Assembly (NCBI GenBank): GCA_021827985.1
Contig: JAKATL010000022.1
Span: 1-40,475, forward strand
DNA from: a bacterium
GTDB taxonomy: Bacteria > Chloroflexota > Dormibacteria > Aeolococcales > Bog-877
DNA: 40,475 bases
Reading direction: 5' to 3'
Shown: positions 25,433-34,132 of the stretch, piece after piece
Position numbering within the stretch: the first letter of the stretch is position 1
Layout of the letters: every line of letters begins with the position of its first letter
Translations under genes and position numbers: made by a program
Notes under the pieces: model-generated
The model's input: only the letters and a program-made list of their open reading frames with translations
Database searches by the model: none
Told to the model about the DNA's origin: nothing

Positions 25433-26193
25433 GAGGGTGCAGGAGCCTCGGGGGCGCCCCCGCCGCTGGCAGCCCTGCCCATGATCGCCTCAGTGACATG
25501 CTCCTTGGAGAGTTCTTGGACGCCTCCTGCCCGGACGATCTGCCCCCGGTCCATGACGTAGGCGCGGTCGCAATGCTGCAGAGCCAGCTTGATGCTCTGC
25601 TCCACCACCAGCACTCCGACCCCGGAATCCGCCAACTGTCGCATCACCCGATAGAGTTCCGCCGAGAGGTTGGGGGCGAGCCCTGCAGTGGGCTCGTCCA
25701 GGATCAGCACTTTGGGACCGGCCATCAGCCCCCTGCCAACGGCGACCATCTGCTGCTGGCCGCCGCTCAGTTGCCCAGCGCGCGTCTCCAAGAACGGCGC
25801 AAGCCCCGGGAAGAGCGCCATCACCCGCTCCAGGTTCCGCTCCCGCTCGCGGGCCGGTTGGCGCCGACGGCTGAAGGAGCCCAACCGGAGGTTCTCGGAG
25901 ACAGTCATAGAAGAGAAAATCCGGCGACCTTCGGGGACCAAGACCAGCCCGCACCCCACCACCTTGGCGGACCCGAGCCGTTGCACGGGCACCCCGTTCA
26001 CCTCGACGATCCCCGAGAAGACCCCGTCCCTGAGCCCCGCTATAGCGCGAACGGTGGTGGTCTTACCGGCGCCATTGCGGCCGATCAAACCCACCATCTC
26101 CCTGGCGCACACAGTGAGGGAGACCCCCACCACCACGGCCATCCGGCCGTAGCCGGCATGGAGGTCGCGAACCTCAAGCACCACCGGCGTCAC
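25429..26193 (-). CDS. livF: ABC importer ATP-binding protein LivF
   Basis: A branched-chain-amino-acid-type (HAAT) ABC transporter ATPase of about 254 residues. It has LHAGYGRMAVVVGVSL, Walker A GRNGAGKT (38-45), signature QLSGGQQQM, Walker B VLILDEPTAGLAPN and the switch segment VLVVEQSIKLAL. I took GTG at 26193, which overlaps the permease-ATPase gene by 20 bases; GTG at 26184 and 26181 are alternatives. It would form the ATPase pair with the C-terminal half of the fused gene upstream. In this setting the importer may carry an aromatic, alicyclic or other acid rather than leucine. Confidence 0.92.
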   Translation of the reverse strand: MTPVVLEVRDLHAGYGRMAVVVGVSLTVCAREMVGLIGRNGAGKTTTVRAIAGLRDGVFSGIVEVNGVPVQRLGSAKVVGCGLVLVPEGRRIFSSMTVSENLRLGSFSRRRQPARERERNLERVMALFPGLAPFLETRAGQLSGGQQQMVAVGRGLMAGPKVLILDEPTAGLAPNLSAELYRVMRQLADSGVGVLVVEQSIKLALQHCDRAYVMDRGQIVRAGGVQELSKEHVTEAIMGRAASGGGAPEAPAPS

Positions 26194-28084
26194 GCTCCCC
26201 TTGGCCGAAGACGAAGCTAGCACCAGCGTCGGTCTCGGTGACGCCCAGGAAGACCTGGATCACATCCGGATCTCGGCGCACGTCCTCTGAGGACCCGTGC
26301 CTGATCACCTTACCGAAGTTCAGCACCGTGATTTCGTCGGAGATGTCAAGCACCACGGGGACGTTGTGCTCCACCAGCAGGATCCCCACCCCGGATTGGG
26401 TGAGGCGTCTGATCACCTGGGTAAGGTTCTCTATCTCGGCCGTGGCCAGTCCGGCTGCAGGCTCGTCGAGGAGTATGAACCAGGGCGACATCGAGATCGC
26501 CCTGGCCACCTCAATCAGGCGCTGGATACCGTGCGGCATCTTGTCGGCGGGCTCGTCCGCCAGCCCGGCGAGCCCGACGCTGGCCAGGCACTGCAGGGCA
26601 CGGGCCCTCGACTCCCGGTCCGCCCGACGACCGCCCGGACCACGCAGAACCGAGGAGAAATCCCTTCCCCGAACCCACCGGTCGGCGGCCACCATTACGT
26701 TCTCGATGACCGTGGTCTCCAGGTTGAGGCGGGGGGTCTGAAAGGTACGCGCGATTCCCAGTTGGGACAGTCGGTAGGGCCGCAGCCCGTCGAGGCGCCG
26801 CTCACCGAGCGCGATCTCGCCTGAATCGGGGTGCTGGTACCCGCTGATGAGGTTGACCAAGGTGGTCTTGCCTGAGCCGTTGGGCCCGATCACCGCATGC
26901 ACCGCCCCCGGGGAGACGACAAGGTCGACGCAGGACACTGCATGGATCCCACCGAAGCTCTTGCTCACCCCGGTCAGGACCACCTTGTTGGAGTTGGCAA
27001 TCCGTGGCACGTCCAGGGCGGCCGAGCTGCGCGGCTGCACCGATACCTCACCGGCGGTCGTGGTCCGCCGAAGGCGCCCGCCGCTAACGCGGCCCAGAAA
27101 CCTGCCCCAGGGCTGACTCGATCCGGCCAGCCCCTCCGGCATGAACTCCACCACTAGCAGCAGCAGGACTCCGTATACGATGCCTTGGAGTTCCTGGAGC
27201 CCTCCGAGGAACTCACCCGAGCCGAAGACGATCGCGCTGCCCAGGAGGGGGCCGACAACAGTCCCAAAGCCCCCGATCACGACCACCGCCAGCAGGCTGA
27301 TCGAAAGGTTGGTAGTGGCGCTCTGCGGGCTCATCACCTGCTGGGAGTAGACGTAGAGCACCCCTGCCATCCCGGTCGGGATCGCACCTAGAACGAAAGC
27401 CAGCAGCTTGGTGCGATAGCCGGAGATGCCTAGCGAGGAGGCCAGCACCTCGCCACTCCGCAGGGCCCCGAACCTGCGCCCCAGACGAGAGTGGAGCAAG
27501 GCCGAGGAGAAGATCAGGAAGACGACAACCAAGACCACCATCAGCAGGTAGAGGAGAATCCCGCCGGGCACCTGGTTGAACCAGCTCACCTGCAGGAGGA
27601 GGATCCCCCCGCTCCCTCCGGTCGCGGCGAGGTTGCTGACCACGGTGGGGACTGCGGCGGCGATCAGCAGCGTGACCATGCCGAGGTAGAAGCCGCCTGC
27701 CCGCAGGGATGGGATCGCGATCACCAGACCCGCCAGCACCGCGGCCAGGGTCCCGGACACGCACATGAACGGGAGTCCGGCCGCCCACGGGAAGTGGGCC
27801 GCCAGCACTGCAGCGGTGTAGGCCCCAATGGCGAACATCGCCCCGGGACCCAGAGCCAGCTGGCCCGCGTACCCGGACACGATGTTGAGCCCAATCGCTG
27901 CCAGGCTCAGGGCCAATACGAACTCGATCTGGCCCAGCACCACGTCATCGGCACCGAGCAGGAGCGGCAGGCCCGCCACGACGACGATCACGGCCAGGAG
28001 GGGGGCCGGCCTAAACCACCGGAACCGCGTGCGGACGCCCCCCGCCCCAGGCGTCCGCCTGCCAATCCCCAAAGGAGGGTTCAC
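26174..28084 (-). CDS. livM-livG: Fused permease-ATPase LivM-LivG
   Basis: A 636-residue fusion of the second permease and the first ATPase of a HAAT-type importer. Residues 28-320 form the LivM permease with about 8-10 hydrophobic segments (LSLAAIGLNIVSGYAGQLAL and GGFGTVVGPLLGSAIVFG are signatures). A linker of about 45 residues rich in Arg, Ser and Thr precedes the LivG ATPase: Walker A IGPNGSGKT at 399-407, Walker B FILLDEPAAGL around 537-547 and LLVEHNVPVVLDI. The ABC signature is altered, MPHGIQR at 517-522 in place of the usual LSxGQQR. GTG at 28084 overlaps the livH stop by 4 bases. The fusion is in frame with no stop. Confidence 0.92.
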   Translation of the reverse strand: MNPPLGIGRRTPGAGGVRTRFRWFRPAPLLAVIVVVAGLPLLLGADDVVLGQIEFVLALSLAAIGLNIVSGYAGQLALGPGAMFAIGAYTAAVLAAHFPWAAGLPFMCVSGTLAAVLAGLVIAIPSLRAGGFYLGMVTLLIAAAVPTVVSNLAATGGSGGILLLQVSWFNQVPGGILLYLLMVVLVVVFLIFSSALLHSRLGRRFGALRSGEVLASSLGISGYRTKLLAFVLGAIPTGMAGVLYVYSQQVMSPQSATTNLSISLLAVVVIGGFGTVVGPLLGSAIVFGSGEFLGGLQELQGIVYGVLLLLVVEFMPEGLAGSSQPWGRFLGRVSGGRLRRTTTAGEVSVQPRSSAALDVPRIANSNKVVLTGVSKSFGGIHAVSCVDLVVSPGAVHAVIGPNGSGKTTLVNLISGYQHPDSGEIALGERRLDGLRPYRLSQLGIARTFQTPRLNLETTVIENVMVAADRWVRGRDFSSVLRGPGGRRADRESRARALQCLASVGLAGLADEPADKMPHGIQRLIEVARAISMSPWFILLDEPAAGLATAEIENLTQVIRRLTQSGVGILLVEHNVPVVLDISDEITVLNFGKVIRHGSSEDVRRDPDVIQVFLGVTETDAGASFVFGQGERDAGGA

Positions 28085-28971
28085 ACCTGCCGTCCCAGGG
28101 CGCCGCCGAAGATCCCTGATGGGCGCACCGCCAGAAGCAGCACCAGTAGAACCAGTCCGGCGAGGCTGTCCAGCTGGGCCCCGAAGTAGACCGACCAGAG
28201 TTGCTCTGCCAGCCCCAGCAGCAGGGCGCCGACAATTGCGCCGCGGACGCTGCCGAAGCCCCCTATGGCGAGTGCCAGGAATCCCTCCAGGCTGTAGGTC
28301 AGCCCGATGGTGGGGTTGGCGAAGACGATGGGGCCGATGACAAGACCGGCGATCCCCGCTATCAACCCCGCCACGGCAAAGGCAGTGCGACTGATGACGT
28401 TAGGGTCGATCCCAGTCAGGCTGGCGGCCTCCCGGTCTTCGGCGGTGGCCCTCATGGCCTGGCCGGTCCAGGTGTTCCGATAGAACCACTCCAAGGTGAC
28501 AACGATGACGACCAGCCCGGCAAAGGCTAAGGCGTACTGCCACGAGATCGTGACCACGCCGAGGGTGATGTGGCTCGCCAACAGCGGACTGGGTATGGGC
28601 TCGGGAGGAGCGAACCCATAGATATCGGCGGCGATGGTCTCGATGATCAGGCTCACCGCTAGAGTCGCAATGAACCAGCTGATCTGGCTGTGGCCCAGTC
28701 TTAGCAGCGGTCGCACCACCAGCCGCTCTTCCAAGAGGCTGATGCAGACAACGCTTACCACCACACCCAGCACAGCCACTGGGATCGGCCATCGCTCGAT
28801 GACCAAGAAGAAGTAGCTAAGCAGGACTCCAACCATGACCAGGTCGCCTTGAGCCAGATTGAAGATCCTGGTGGCCTTGTAGACCACCAGGTACCCCACG
28901 GCGATCATCCCGTACAAAGAGCCGGAAACTATGCCGGCCACCAAGGCGGACGCCAGTAAGGAGGGCTGCAT
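28081..28971 (-). CDS. livH: ABC importer permease LivH
   Basis: A 296-residue integral membrane protein with about 8 hydrophobic segments. It has the LivH hallmarks ALVAGIVSGSLYGMIAVGYL and RIFNLAQGDLVMVG near the N-terminus, and the cytoplasmic coupling loop TGQAMRATAEDREAASLTGID in the middle. LAIGGFGSVRGAIVGALLLG follows, and AVRPSGIFGG ends it. It would pair with the LivM half of the fused protein as the channel. ATG at 28971. The gene is separated from livK by 139 bp that hold a terminator-like hairpin. Confidence 0.92.
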   Translation of the reverse strand: MQPSLLASALVAGIVSGSLYGMIAVGYLVVYKATRIFNLAQGDLVMVGVLLSYFFLVIERWPIPVAVLGVVVSVVCISLLEERLVVRPLLRLGHSQISWFIATLAVSLIIETIAADIYGFAPPEPIPSPLLASHITLGVVTISWQYALAFAGLVVIVVTLEWFYRNTWTGQAMRATAEDREAASLTGIDPNVISRTAFAVAGLIAGIAGLVIGPIVFANPTIGLTYSLEGFLALAIGGFGSVRGAIVGALLLGLAEQLWSVYFGAQLDSLAGLVLLVLLLAVRPSGIFGGALGRQV

Positions 28972-29040
28972 CAGCTGTAGTCAGGGCTCATTTCAGAATG
29001 CGATCGCCCCAGCCGCCCAGTGTAACCATTCCCGCAACGC

Positions 29041-29080
29041 AGAAAGGCCAGCGGCCCACCTATCTCTAGGGCCGCCAGCC
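29041..29080 (-). terminator. Hairpin between livK and livH, terminator or attenuator
   Basis: On the minus strand, 12-base arms (GGCTGGCGGCCC at 29080-29069 and GGGCCGCTGGCC at 29057-29046) can pair with two G-U steps around an 11-base loop, followed by TTTCT. It sits between the binding-protein gene and the membrane genes. A partial terminator here would give more binding protein than transporter, a common arrangement in such operons. The T run is short, so leaky termination is more likely than full. Confidence 0.55.
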
Positions 29081-29110
29081 TTCCGCGCAAGCTGGCAATG
29101 GGGCGAGAGG

Positions 29111-30328
29111 TCAGGAGCCCGGAGCCGTGATTGGGCTCTGGTAAGGCCCCAGTGGAGTCAGGTAGCACATGTAGGACTCAGAAGCAGGCCACCCGGTCCG
29201 GTGGGTGGGGCTGAAGTAGTACTTGTAGCTCTTCACCGTGAAACCGATTCCGCTTATGTGCTCGATGGTGTTGCGCAGCGCGGTACCGTTAAGCGAGTGA
29301 GCCTTCTCAATTGCGTACTTGAAGATTTCCAGGATGTCGTTCTCGTTTAGCAAGACCGAGTCAGAGCCAATGAACTGTATACCGGTCTTCTGGGTGACGT
29401 ACGGCACCAAGGTGTTGAGGGTCGGCGGCAGCGACTGCCCGCTCCTGACGTTGGTCTGGCAGGTTGAGTAGGCATCCCTGCCCAGCGATCCCAGGGAGGA
29501 ATAGTCGACGAAGTACGCCGCGAAGGTGGTGAAGATATAAGGATGCCAGTTGAGACTCTGCAACCCGTTGTAGACATAGCCGAAGCCAGTTTCGCCATCG
29601 AGCACGATCGCCTGCACACCGTCATTCTTGAGCGTCACGAGCTGCGGCGTGACATCAGTAGTGGTGAGGCTGTAGTTCTGGGTGACGTAGGGGAAGTGCT
29701 TGGACTTGGCGACCGAGACCAAGTCGCCGCCGAGCGCCACCGCAAACGGAGTGGTGTCACCCAGGAAACCGATCTTGCTCACGCCCTTGTACTTGGCGAA
29801 CTTGAGAATGGTTTGCGCCTGGGGATAGAAGCTGGAGTAGACGGTGAAGTCGTAGGGCCACTGCTTCACGTTGTTCCAGAAGTCCGAGGGATCGAAGTCG
29901 ACCACCGGGATCTTGGCCTTCATGAAGACTGCGGTCGCCTGTTCCACGGTCGCCGACGTCCCGTCATAGATGATCCCGGCAACGTGGTCCGCGACCAACT
30001 GGTTGGCGGCGGCCACGGCGTCCGCGGGGTTGCCCTGGTCATTCTGGTAAGTTAGGTTGATCTTGTGCCCGGCGATCCCACCCGCTGCGTTCATGCGCGC
30101 AATCAGTGCCTGGTCGGTCTTTAGGTTGACCTCGCCGAAGGCGGCAAAAGGTCCGCTGAGGGTGTAGATGGCCCCCAGCGTGATCGGGCCCGCAGGGATG
30201 GAGGAACTGCTCTTCACGGCAGCTGCGCCGCAGCCAGCCAGTGCCAGACTGGCCAGCGTCAAGCCCACGACGACCCGCAGGGCTTGGCCCCGCAGAGTAG
30301 CGACCCCGAGATTCTTACAGGAGTCCAT
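29111..30328 (-). CDS. livK: Substrate-binding lipoprotein LivK-like
   Basis: A 405-residue type I periplasmic-binding-fold protein of the Leu/Ile/Val-binding (HAAT) family, anchored outside the membrane. The signal peptide ends in a lipobox, LALAGC with Cys33 as the lipidated residue. The mature part starts ITLGAIYTLSGPFAAFGEV, typical of the family, and continues GHKINLTYQNDQGNPADAV. The ligand is not evident from sequence; the cluster suggests an organic acid. Less GC-biased codons for Asn, Lys and Tyr reflect its exported, polar composition. It is the first gene of the importer operon, divergent from the ligase at 30495. The ATG at 30328 has GGGAGG about 12 bases upstream. Confidence 0.92.
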   Translation of the reverse strand: MDSCKNLGVATLRGQALRVVVGLTLASLALAGCGAAAVKSSSSIPAGPITLGAIYTLSGPFAAFGEVNLKTDQALIARMNAAGGIAGHKINLTYQNDQGNPADAVAAANQLVADHVAGIIYDGTSATVEQATAVFMKAKIPVVDFDPSDFWNNVKQWPYDFTVYSSFYPQAQTILKFAKYKGVSKIGFLGDTTPFAVALGGDLVSVAKSKHFPYVTQNYSLTTTDVTPQLVTLKNDGVQAIVLDGETGFGYVYNGLQSLNWHPYIFTTFAAYFVDYSSLGSLGRDAYSTCQTNVRSGQSLPPTLNTLVPYVTQKTGIQFIGSDSVLLNENDILEIFKYAIEKAHSLNGTALRNTIEHISGIGFTVKSYKYYFSPTHRTGWPASESYMCYLTPLGPYQSPITAPGS

Positions 30329-30494
30329 CGAGCTAGCAAACCTCCCTTGCTTGGGTGCCCATCAATCCCCACCGGACCGTGGAGCTACCCTCCCTTCACT
30401 GCCGTGGCACGCCACCCACGGGCCCGGAGCCTACGCTCACCTCTCCTTCCAGGACTCGGAGTGGACCCTGGTTCGATTGTCCATCATTTAACAT

Positions 30495-32006
30495 TTGGTG
30501 CCGATGTTTGTCAAGGGATCCGAAAGACGCCATGGGGACCTAAGCCCTGGGAGGCGCCTCTGCGACATCGACCCGCCGCGGCTGATCGACGGCGAAACCC
30601 GTCTCAGTCCGGCCGAAGTCGGTCAGCTGACCATGAGGCTGACCGGAGGGCTACAGGCCCGCGGGATCCGGCGTGGGGACCGGGTGGCATTCCAGCTCCC
30701 AAACTGGTGGGAGACTGTCGTCCTATATAGGGCGTGCTGGGCTCTGGGAGCGGTTGCCTGCCCCATTCACCCCAGAGAAGGGGAGCGAGGACGCGACGGG
30801 TTGCTAGCGCGGCTCCGGCCCCGCCTGGCCATCATTGGGGCAGGGCTCCCACCCGATCCCGGATCCATCAGCGTGCGCGGCCTGAACGACGGATTCAGAC
30901 TGCTGCTAGGGTCCTCGCCGGCGGGTATCGATCCTGATGTCTCTCCCTCCGACCTGGCCCTCTTGATCCCGACTGCCGGCTCCACCGGAGTTCCAAAGCT
31001 AGTGCGGCACCCCCACTCCACACTTGCCTACAAGGCACCGCGTCTAGCTGCGGCACACGGACTCACCTCGGGCGATGTGATCCTGGTGCCGATGCCGCTT
31101 GGGCACATCTCGGGTCTGATGATGGGAGTGCTGGTAGCGGGCTCGGCCCAGATGACGACAGTCCTGATGGACCGCTGGAAGGGGGCGACCGGGCTGGAGT
31201 TGCTGCAACGATGGGGGGTCACCTTCATGGTGGGGCCGCCCACGTTTGTCACCGACATCTTCTCAGAGCCCGGCTTCGATCCAGAGGCGGCGCGCGCCCT
31301 GCGACTCATCTCCTGTGGCGGCAGCGGGGTCACTCCGGGCTTCCTGGAGCTGGCACGGCAGCTTCCCTCGGCCCGAGTGAAGCGCTCGTACGGCTCGACC
31401 GAGGCGCCATCGGTCACCACCACCCACGAGGGTGACCCCTGGGAGATGGCGACCACCACCGACGGGCGCGCCTCCGGTGAGACCGAGTTGCACGTTGTCA
31501 ACCCAACTTCCAGAGAACTGCTCCCCGCCGGGGAGGTCGGCGAGCTAGAGGTACGAGGACCGGAGGTCTGCGACGGCTACGAGGACTCCGAGCAGACAGC
31601 CCTAGCCTTCACCCGCGAAGGCTTCTTCCGCACCGGCGATTTGGCAACTCTGGACGCGCAGGGATGGCTCACCATAGTTGGCCGGCTCCAAGAGCTGATC
31701 ATCCGCGGTGGCGAGAACGTCAGTCCAGCGGCGGTGGAGGGGGCATGCGCCAAGCTTCCCGGGCTGCGCCGGGCGGTGGCAGTCGGGATCCCCGACCCCC
31801 GGCTGGGAGAACGGGTGGGGCTCGTCTACGAGGGCGACACCGAGCTCCGCCTAAGCCAGGTCCAGGGTGTCTGCGAAATCCATGGCCTGCCCCGATTCGC
31901 CTGGCCGGAGAAGCTCCTGCGGGTGGAGTCGATCCCCGTCTCCGACACCGGCAAGCTGGACCGGAGGGCGACCGCCGACCGCATTGGCAAGACCGGCTTT
32001 GTCTGA
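30495..32006 (+). CDS. AMP-forming acyl-CoA ligase, copy 3
   Basis: A 503-residue ANL-family ligase. Its phosphate loop is a variant, PTAGSTGVPK; then come KRSYGSTEAP, FFRTGDLATLD, GRLQELIIRGGENVSP and the C-terminal DTGKLDRRAT with the catalytic Lys. The start is uncertain among TTG 30495, GTG 30498 and ATG 30504; no clear ribosome site separates them. It is shorter at the N-terminus than the other two ligases, beginning close to the first family motif (DGETRLSPAEVG). Divergent from livK, so uptake and activation could be switched on together. Its 3' end is 14 bp from the converging CoA-transferase gene. Confidence 0.9.
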   Translation: MVPMFVKGSERRHGDLSPGRRLCDIDPPRLIDGETRLSPAEVGQLTMRLTGGLQARGIRRGDRVAFQLPNWWETVVLYRACWALGAVACPIHPREGERGRDGLLARLRPRLAIIGAGLPPDPGSISVRGLNDGFRLLLGSSPAGIDPDVSPSDLALLIPTAGSTGVPKLVRHPHSTLAYKAPRLAAAHGLTSGDVILVPMPLGHISGLMMGVLVAGSAQMTTVLMDRWKGATGLELLQRWGVTFMVGPPTFVTDIFSEPGFDPEAARALRLISCGGSGVTPGFLELARQLPSARVKRSYGSTEAPSVTTTHEGDPWEMATTTDGRASGETELHVVNPTSRELLPAGEVGELEVRGPEVCDGYEDSEQTALAFTREGFFRTGDLATLDAQGWLTIVGRLQELIIRGGENVSPAAVEGACAKLPGLRRAVAVGIPDPRLGERVGLVYEGDTELRLSQVQGVCEIHGLPRFAWPEKLLRVESIPVSDTGKLDRRATADRIGKTGFV

Positions 32007-32020
32007 CTTGGCGCTGACTC

Positions 32021-33223
32021 TCAGATGGCACCCTGAGCCCGAGCCTCAGCCAGCTCAGTCGGGTCCAAGCCTACCAGGCGGCACCATACAGCCTCATTGT
32101 CCTGGCCTAGCTCGGGCGCGCCGCAAGGGACCTGGCGCTCGAACCCAGACATCGCAGGGTACGGGGCCTGCTGGCGAACTGGGCCCAGGACTGGGTCTTG
32201 GACAATGACCAAGTCTCCCCTCGCCGCAACGTGGGGATCGGAGGCAATCTCAGTGGCGGTGTTCTCCACCCCGATGGGAACCCCCTCGGCAAGGCACAGG
32301 CTCTCGACCTCTTGCAGCGTGCGGCTGCTCGTCCAATGGGTCACCAGCTCCTCCAGAACGGCCCGGTTGGTCACACGGTCAGCGGCGGTCGCGAAGTGGG
32401 GATCCTCCGCAAGCTCCGGGCGTCCCATTGCCTGGCAAAGCCGAGTGAAGGTGCCGTCGGCCGCCGCCACGATCCCTGCATAGCGACCGTCCAGGGTAAG
32501 GAACTCGTCGGCGGGGGCCGCGTTGGAAGAGCGGTTGCCTGAGCGGTCCCTCACCACGCCAAGCCGATCGTGGGCCGCGATGGTCCACTCCAGGATGCGG
32601 AGCACAGACCCATATAGAGAGGCGTCTACAACCTGGCCCCGACCGTAGGCAGTGGCATCCCGGGCATACAGAGCGGCCATCACGGACTCGGCCGTGAACA
32701 CCCCTGTAAGGTAGTCGGAGATGTTGACTCCACACTTGAAGGGGGGGCCCTGGGGGTCCCCGGTGAGGTGGAGTAGTCCCCCGAAGGCGACCGCCACGCG
32801 GTCAAGGCCTTTCCGACCGGAGTAGGGACCGGTCTGGCCGTAGGCGCTGATCCGGGCGTAGACGAGATGGTCGGGCAGCGTCTCAGGGCCGAGGCCCCAC
32901 CGCTCCATAGTTCCGGGAGAGAAGTTCTCCACCAGAACGTCGGCGGTCTCAGCCAGCCGGCGGAAGAGCAGCTGGCCCAGCCGGGTGCGGAGGTTGCAGG
33001 TGACGGACTTGCGGCCCCTCCCTTCGACCGCGAACCAGAGTGAGCGTGAGCCCTCAAAGGGCCCGATGGCGCGAAGGTCGTCCCCGCCCTGAGGATCTTC
33101 CACCTTGATCACGTCTGCTCCCATTTCGCCCAGCAGGCCGGCACAGAACGGTGCGCTGATCCGAGTTCCGACATCCAAGACGCGGATTCCCTCCAGAGGC
33201 GGCCGGCCAACTGGCTTGGCCAC
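32021..33223 (-). CDS. Family III CoA-transferase (CaiB/BaiF), copy 2
   Basis: A 400-residue class III CoA-transferase with LEGIRVLDVGTRISAPFCAG, LLGEMGADVIKVEDPQGGDD, VLVENFSPGTMERWGLG and ARISAYGQTGPYSGRKGLD. The catalytic Asp170 is in GVNISDYLTGV. The racemase GHDINY motif is replaced by GLDRVAV, so a transferase rather than an alpha-methylacyl-CoA racemase is more likely. GTG at 33223 is 2 bp after the hydratase stop. Third gene of a minus-strand operon with the dehydrogenase and hydratase. It is clearly distinct from the copy at 21032. Confidence 0.9.
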   Translation of the reverse strand: MAKPVGRPPLEGIRVLDVGTRISAPFCAGLLGEMGADVIKVEDPQGGDDLRAIGPFEGSRSLWFAVEGRGRKSVTCNLRTRLGQLLFRRLAETADVLVENFSPGTMERWGLGPETLPDHLVYARISAYGQTGPYSGRKGLDRVAVAFGGLLHLTGDPQGPPFKCGVNISDYLTGVFTAESVMAALYARDATAYGRGQVVDASLYGSVLRILEWTIAAHDRLGVVRDRSGNRSSNAAPADEFLTLDGRYAGIVAAADGTFTRLCQAMGRPELAEDPHFATAADRVTNRAVLEELVTHWTSSRTLQEVESLCLAEGVPIGVENTATEIASDPHVAARGDLVIVQDPVLGPVRQQAPYPAMSGFERQVPCGAPELGQDNEAVWCRLVGLDPTELAEARAQGAI

Positions 33224-33225
33224 GC

Positions 33226-34104
33226 TCAGACCGGGGCGTCCCCGCGGTCCCGGGCCGTGAAGACCTCTCGCATGGAACCCATTCGCTTGCGCTCCGAGAG
33301 CATCCTCAAGGCGGTCTCGGTGTTGGAGGTGTATTGGTGGATCATGAAGTGGTTACGATAGGCCATCCGCTGGCCGGCTAGGTCTTGTGCATCGTTGATC
33401 GAGCGCTTGACCATCTGCGCGGTGATCGGTGGGACTCGAGCCACAGCCTCGGCCAGTTCCAGGGTGGCCGAGGCTAGCTGACCTGGCGCCACGACCTTGT
33501 TGACTAGCCCCAACCTCCACGCCTCTTGGGCACCGATAGTCTCCCCAGTGAAGAGAAATTCCTTGGCCTTGCGGAAGCCCATTTCATAGGGTTCAACCAG
33601 CAGCTCCACCCCAGCTCCGCTCATCCGCAATACGGGGTTCGAGAAGCGAGCGTCCTCGGAAGCGACGATGAGGTCGCACATACACGCCAGCATCAGGCCG
33701 GCTGCTACGCAAGCGCCCTGGACCTGGGCAATCGTGGGCTTGCGGAAGTCGCGGATCTGCAGACACTTGTCGTAGTACATGACATCCTCGTGCCGCAGCT
33801 TGCCCTCCGGGGTGTCCCTCAAGTGGCGCCAGTGGTCTGCTTCACGCTCATCCAGAAGTCCTTGGAGATCGTGGCCGGAACTGAAATGCTCGCCTGCACC
33901 GGCCAGGATCACCACTCTCACTTCGCCGTCCGCGTCGGCGAGTCCGAATGCGCCCTCAAGGTCCTCGATCAGACCCGTGCTCTGGGCATTGCGCCTCTCC
34001 GGCCGGTTCATGGTGATCGTCGCCACGGGGCCCGTGGCTCGGTACAAGACCGTCGCCAGGTCCTGGCTCTTGACGGGTTTTCCGCTCTGGGCCTGCTCCC
34101 TCAT
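33226..34104 (-). CDS. Enoyl-CoA hydratase/isomerase (crotonase family), copy 2
   Basis: A 292-residue crotonase-fold enzyme. The oxyanion-hole segments are EHFSSGHDL (residues 72-80) and QGACVAAGLMLACMCDLIVA (around 129-148). The region SNPVLRMSGAGVELLVEPYE replaces the usual helix with the catalytic Glu pair; Glu168 or Glu171 may serve. A C-terminal helical tail, SMREVFTARDRG, completes the trimer fold. The ATG at 34104 has AAGGAGAGGACCA before it, which fixes the start; the longer open frame upstream belongs to the overlapping region of the dehydrogenase and is not coding. It is 28 bp after the dehydrogenase stop. Confidence 0.9.
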   Translation of the reverse strand: MREQAQSGKPVKSQDLATVLYRATGPVATITMNRPERRNAQSTGLIEDLEGAFGLADADGEVRVVILAGAGEHFSSGHDLQGLLDEREADHWRHLRDTPEGKLRHEDVMYYDKCLQIRDFRKPTIAQVQGACVAAGLMLACMCDLIVASEDARFSNPVLRMSGAGVELLVEPYEMGFRKAKEFLFTGETIGAQEAWRLGLVNKVVAPGQLASATLELAEAVARVPPITAQMVKRSINDAQDLAGQRMAYRNHFMIHQYTSNTETALRMLSERKRMGSMREVFTARDRGDAPV

Positions 34105-34132
34105 TGGTCCTCTCCTTGCCCCATGGGGTCTC

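Noticed and set aside
30329..30494. Clear sigma-70 promoter for livK or the third ligase
   Set aside because: The A/T-rich patch near 30476-30496 has no pair of hexamers at proper spacing on either strand; left unassigned.
21032..33223. Family III proteins as alpha-methylacyl-CoA racemases
   Set aside because: Both keep the transferase Asp (163 and 170) but lack the His of the GHDINY racemase motif, so transferase is the better call.
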